Source: Cladopsammia gracilis (taxonomy: Eukaryota; Cnidaria; Anthozoa; Scleractinia; Dendrophylliidae). Taken from it: a stretch of 64,000 nt of DNA. Location of the stretch: the NCBI GenBank assembly GCA_022457155.1, contig JAJGOT010000021.1, positions 2,898,501-2,962,500 on the forward strand, in the 5' to 3' direction. The translations under genes were made by a program, and so were the position numbers. Positions within the stretch are counted from its first letter, which is position 1. Every line of letters begins with the position of its first letter. Shown piece after piece: positions 62,345 to 64,000 of this stretch. The notes below the pieces were generated by a model. That model worked only from the letters and a program-made list of their open reading frames with translations. It made no database searches and was not told where the DNA came from.

Positions 62345-62625
62345 TTAAAGCCTGCCGCACACTTGACGAAAGTGCTGAGAAAAATTCCTCGCGAGGCAGT
62401 TAGCTCATCTGTTTCCTCAAGTGTGCGCTGGAGATTGTGTGAGTTTTTCGCCTCGCGAGGCCGCGAGGCCAATACCTGTCGTGTTTGATATTTTTTGCCT
62501 CGTGAGACAAATTCCTCATCGTGTGCGAGCGCCGCGAGAATCTGGCTGAGCAAAATTAATCGATCAGCCAATAAAATTGCATGGCGATCTCACGTGATTT
62601 CAAGCTCAACATTCAAGATGGCAGA
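62345..62625 (+). repeat. Dispersed repeat B, copy 2
   Basis: It runs from GCCTGCCGCACACTTGACGA to CAAGATGGCAGACGACGAG. It is the opposite orientation to copies 1 and 3. Confidence 0.85.
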
Positions 62626-63224
62626 CGACGAGATAAATTATATTTTTTTTGTTTGGGTCAAATGCATAGATATAAGACTCCAAGACCATAGCCCCAGTCA
62701 TACCACCAAGGGTAAGACACACAAAACCAAAGCCCCCTAGACTGCACTCTATTTTGGAAACAGAATCACAGCACCAGCGAACGATGGAGATGGGGAAACA
62801 GAGCTCAGACAGACAATAAGACCAAGGAAACGGAGAGCTTTATAATGCATGGAAGCAAAAAGGAGGGAAGAATGAAAAAGGAGTTAAAAAAAAACGCCAT
62901 AAGCATTTTGATTAAAAACAAACAAAACAAAAACAAACTAAACTTCTTGATCATTGATAATTTGCAATTCATAAACATGCACTTTAGTGAGCTCATTAAA
63001 AACGTATTAATAAACAACATAGATTGATAATATGAAAATATATTTATCTGCTCAGTAGGTCTGTCATTCTCGTCAGGGGCACAGTGAACAGACCCGGTGG
63101 TAGAGAGATTAATTCTAACTAAACATTCCTCCCGAAATAATAAAAATGCGCACGAGAGACAGGAAAACTTCGATGAAATTGACGACTTAATTTATATATT
63201 ATACTATATTATATATTATTTATC
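62626..63224. other. No gene recognised
   Basis: The stretch is A-rich with short frames on both strands. Nothing can be supported. Confidence 0.4.
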
Positions 63225-63515
63225 TCGTCGTCCGCCATCTTGAATGTCGAGCTTGAAATCACGGGAGCTCACCATGCAATTTTATTGGCTAATCGATTAA
63301 TTTGGCTCAGCCAGATTCTCGCGGCGCTCGCACACGATGAGGAAATTGTCTCACGAGGCAAAAATTATCAAACATGACAGATATTGGCCTCACGACCTCG
63401 TGAGTCGAAAAACTCACAAAAACTCCAGCGCACACTTGAGGAAACAGCTGAGCTAACTGCCTCGCGAGGAATTTTGCTCATCACTTTCCTCAAGTGTGCG
63501 GCAGGCTTTTAAGCC
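63225..63515 (-). repeat. Dispersed repeat B, copy 3
   Basis: It has the same blocks as copy 2 in reverse, ending CTCAAGTGTGCGGCAGGC. Confidence 0.85.
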
Positions 63516-63774
63516 AATCATACAATCATACAACCACCCGCTTATTTGCATCAGTAAACTAATACTTCCTCCTTTTTACAAAATAAACTGACGCCTGCTG
63601 TACAGGCTAAGGGCAACAAGTGTTTAGTGTTTAATGCGTAACCTAGGAATGCATGTTAAAGAACACAGAAACACTTTAGGTAAAAGCCAACAAATACTGA
63701 CTACGTCAATGTTGTCGAACGGAGCGTTGATCAAAACAAGATCGCAGATATATTGTTGGAATCAATATGTTCAA

Positions 63775-64000
63775 TTCCTTTCGTCATGAATTAAACAATG
63801 TTTAATCCATTAAATCGGCAAAGAAACAGTATTTTACGCATAACCTGGAAATGAATAAAATGAATCCTCGAAAAACATGGAAGTTGATTGACGATCTAAG
63901 TTCACGCAAATATGGCAGAGTACGAAATAGTTCCGAAATTAAGGTAAACAACGAGCCTATTTCTTCTGCGGCTGAAATGGCAGAAGTCTTTAACGATTTT
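63775..64000 (+). pseudogene. LINE ORF2 fragment at window edge
   Basis: From about 63808 the plus frame is open to the end of the window, with SAKKQYFTHNLE, NPRKTWKLIDDLSS and later EMAEVFNDF. This is the stretch between endonuclease and RT in CR1/RTE-like LINEs. A TAA just upstream shows that at least the 5' part is decayed. The element continues outside the window. Confidence 0.65.

Overview
The window looks like nuclear DNA of a marine invertebrate, most likely a cnidarian and perhaps a stony coral. I infer this from the mix of repeats: Polinton/Maverick (adintovirus-like) elements, Penelope-like elements (PLEs) with hammerhead ribozymes, L1/Tx1-type LINEs and many foldback MITEs. No species can be named from sequence alone. 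There is no bacterial-style operon and almost no host coding sequence. The only good host exon is a 72-bp leucine-rich-repeat exon at 15507-15578 with canonical splice signals. A protein with a long Glu tract (1442-2164) and a Crypton-like domain fragment (9663-10070) are the other non-viral reading frames.

Layout. 1-3392: minisatellites and one acidic ORF. 3408-9626: an L1/Tx1-like LINE on the minus strand, bounded by a 15-bp target-site duplication and interrupted by a 1.1-kb insertion that carries a tRNA-derived SINE-like unit. 9627-17277: repeats, the LRR exon, a LINE scrap and a MITE. 17278-40437: a complete but decayed Polinton (element 1), with terminal inverted repeats and a CCTGT duplication on both sides. 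40443-41471: nothing recognised. 41472 to about 57350: a second, unrelated-looking Polinton-like element (element 2), whose right end is missing. About 57350-59110: a 119-bp satellite. 59150-64000: MITEs, and the start of another LINE at the window edge.

Element 1 carries a protein-primed family B DNA polymerase, a DDE integrase, several small membrane proteins, an A32-like packaging ATPase, a major capsid protein, a long coiled-coil membrane protein, a penton-like minor capsid protein, a YqaJ-type nuclease and a few genes of unknown role. Its genes share a TATATA box a few bases upstream of the ATG, and (TA)n microsatellites have grown at these promoters. PLE sequences have landed in or beside those (TA)n tracts. 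Element 2 carries a polymerase, a SAP-like protein, two paralogous helix-turn-helix proteins on either side of a 1.1-kb foldback repeat, a possible ssDNA-binding protein, a fibre-like protein, a packaging ATPase, a PPxY protein, penton, major capsid, pX-like and adenain-type protease genes. Its gene starts share the heptamer TAAAATG, in which the TAA is often the stop codon of the gene before.

Both elements are broken by many frameshifts and in-frame stops, so nearly every viral gene here is listed as a pseudogene. The points most worth following up are the HTH-foldback-HTH arrangement in element 2, the stop-embedded TAAAATG junctions, the YqaJ nuclease cassette inside element 1, and the promoter / (TA)n / PLE relationship with its back-to-back hammerhead ribozymes.
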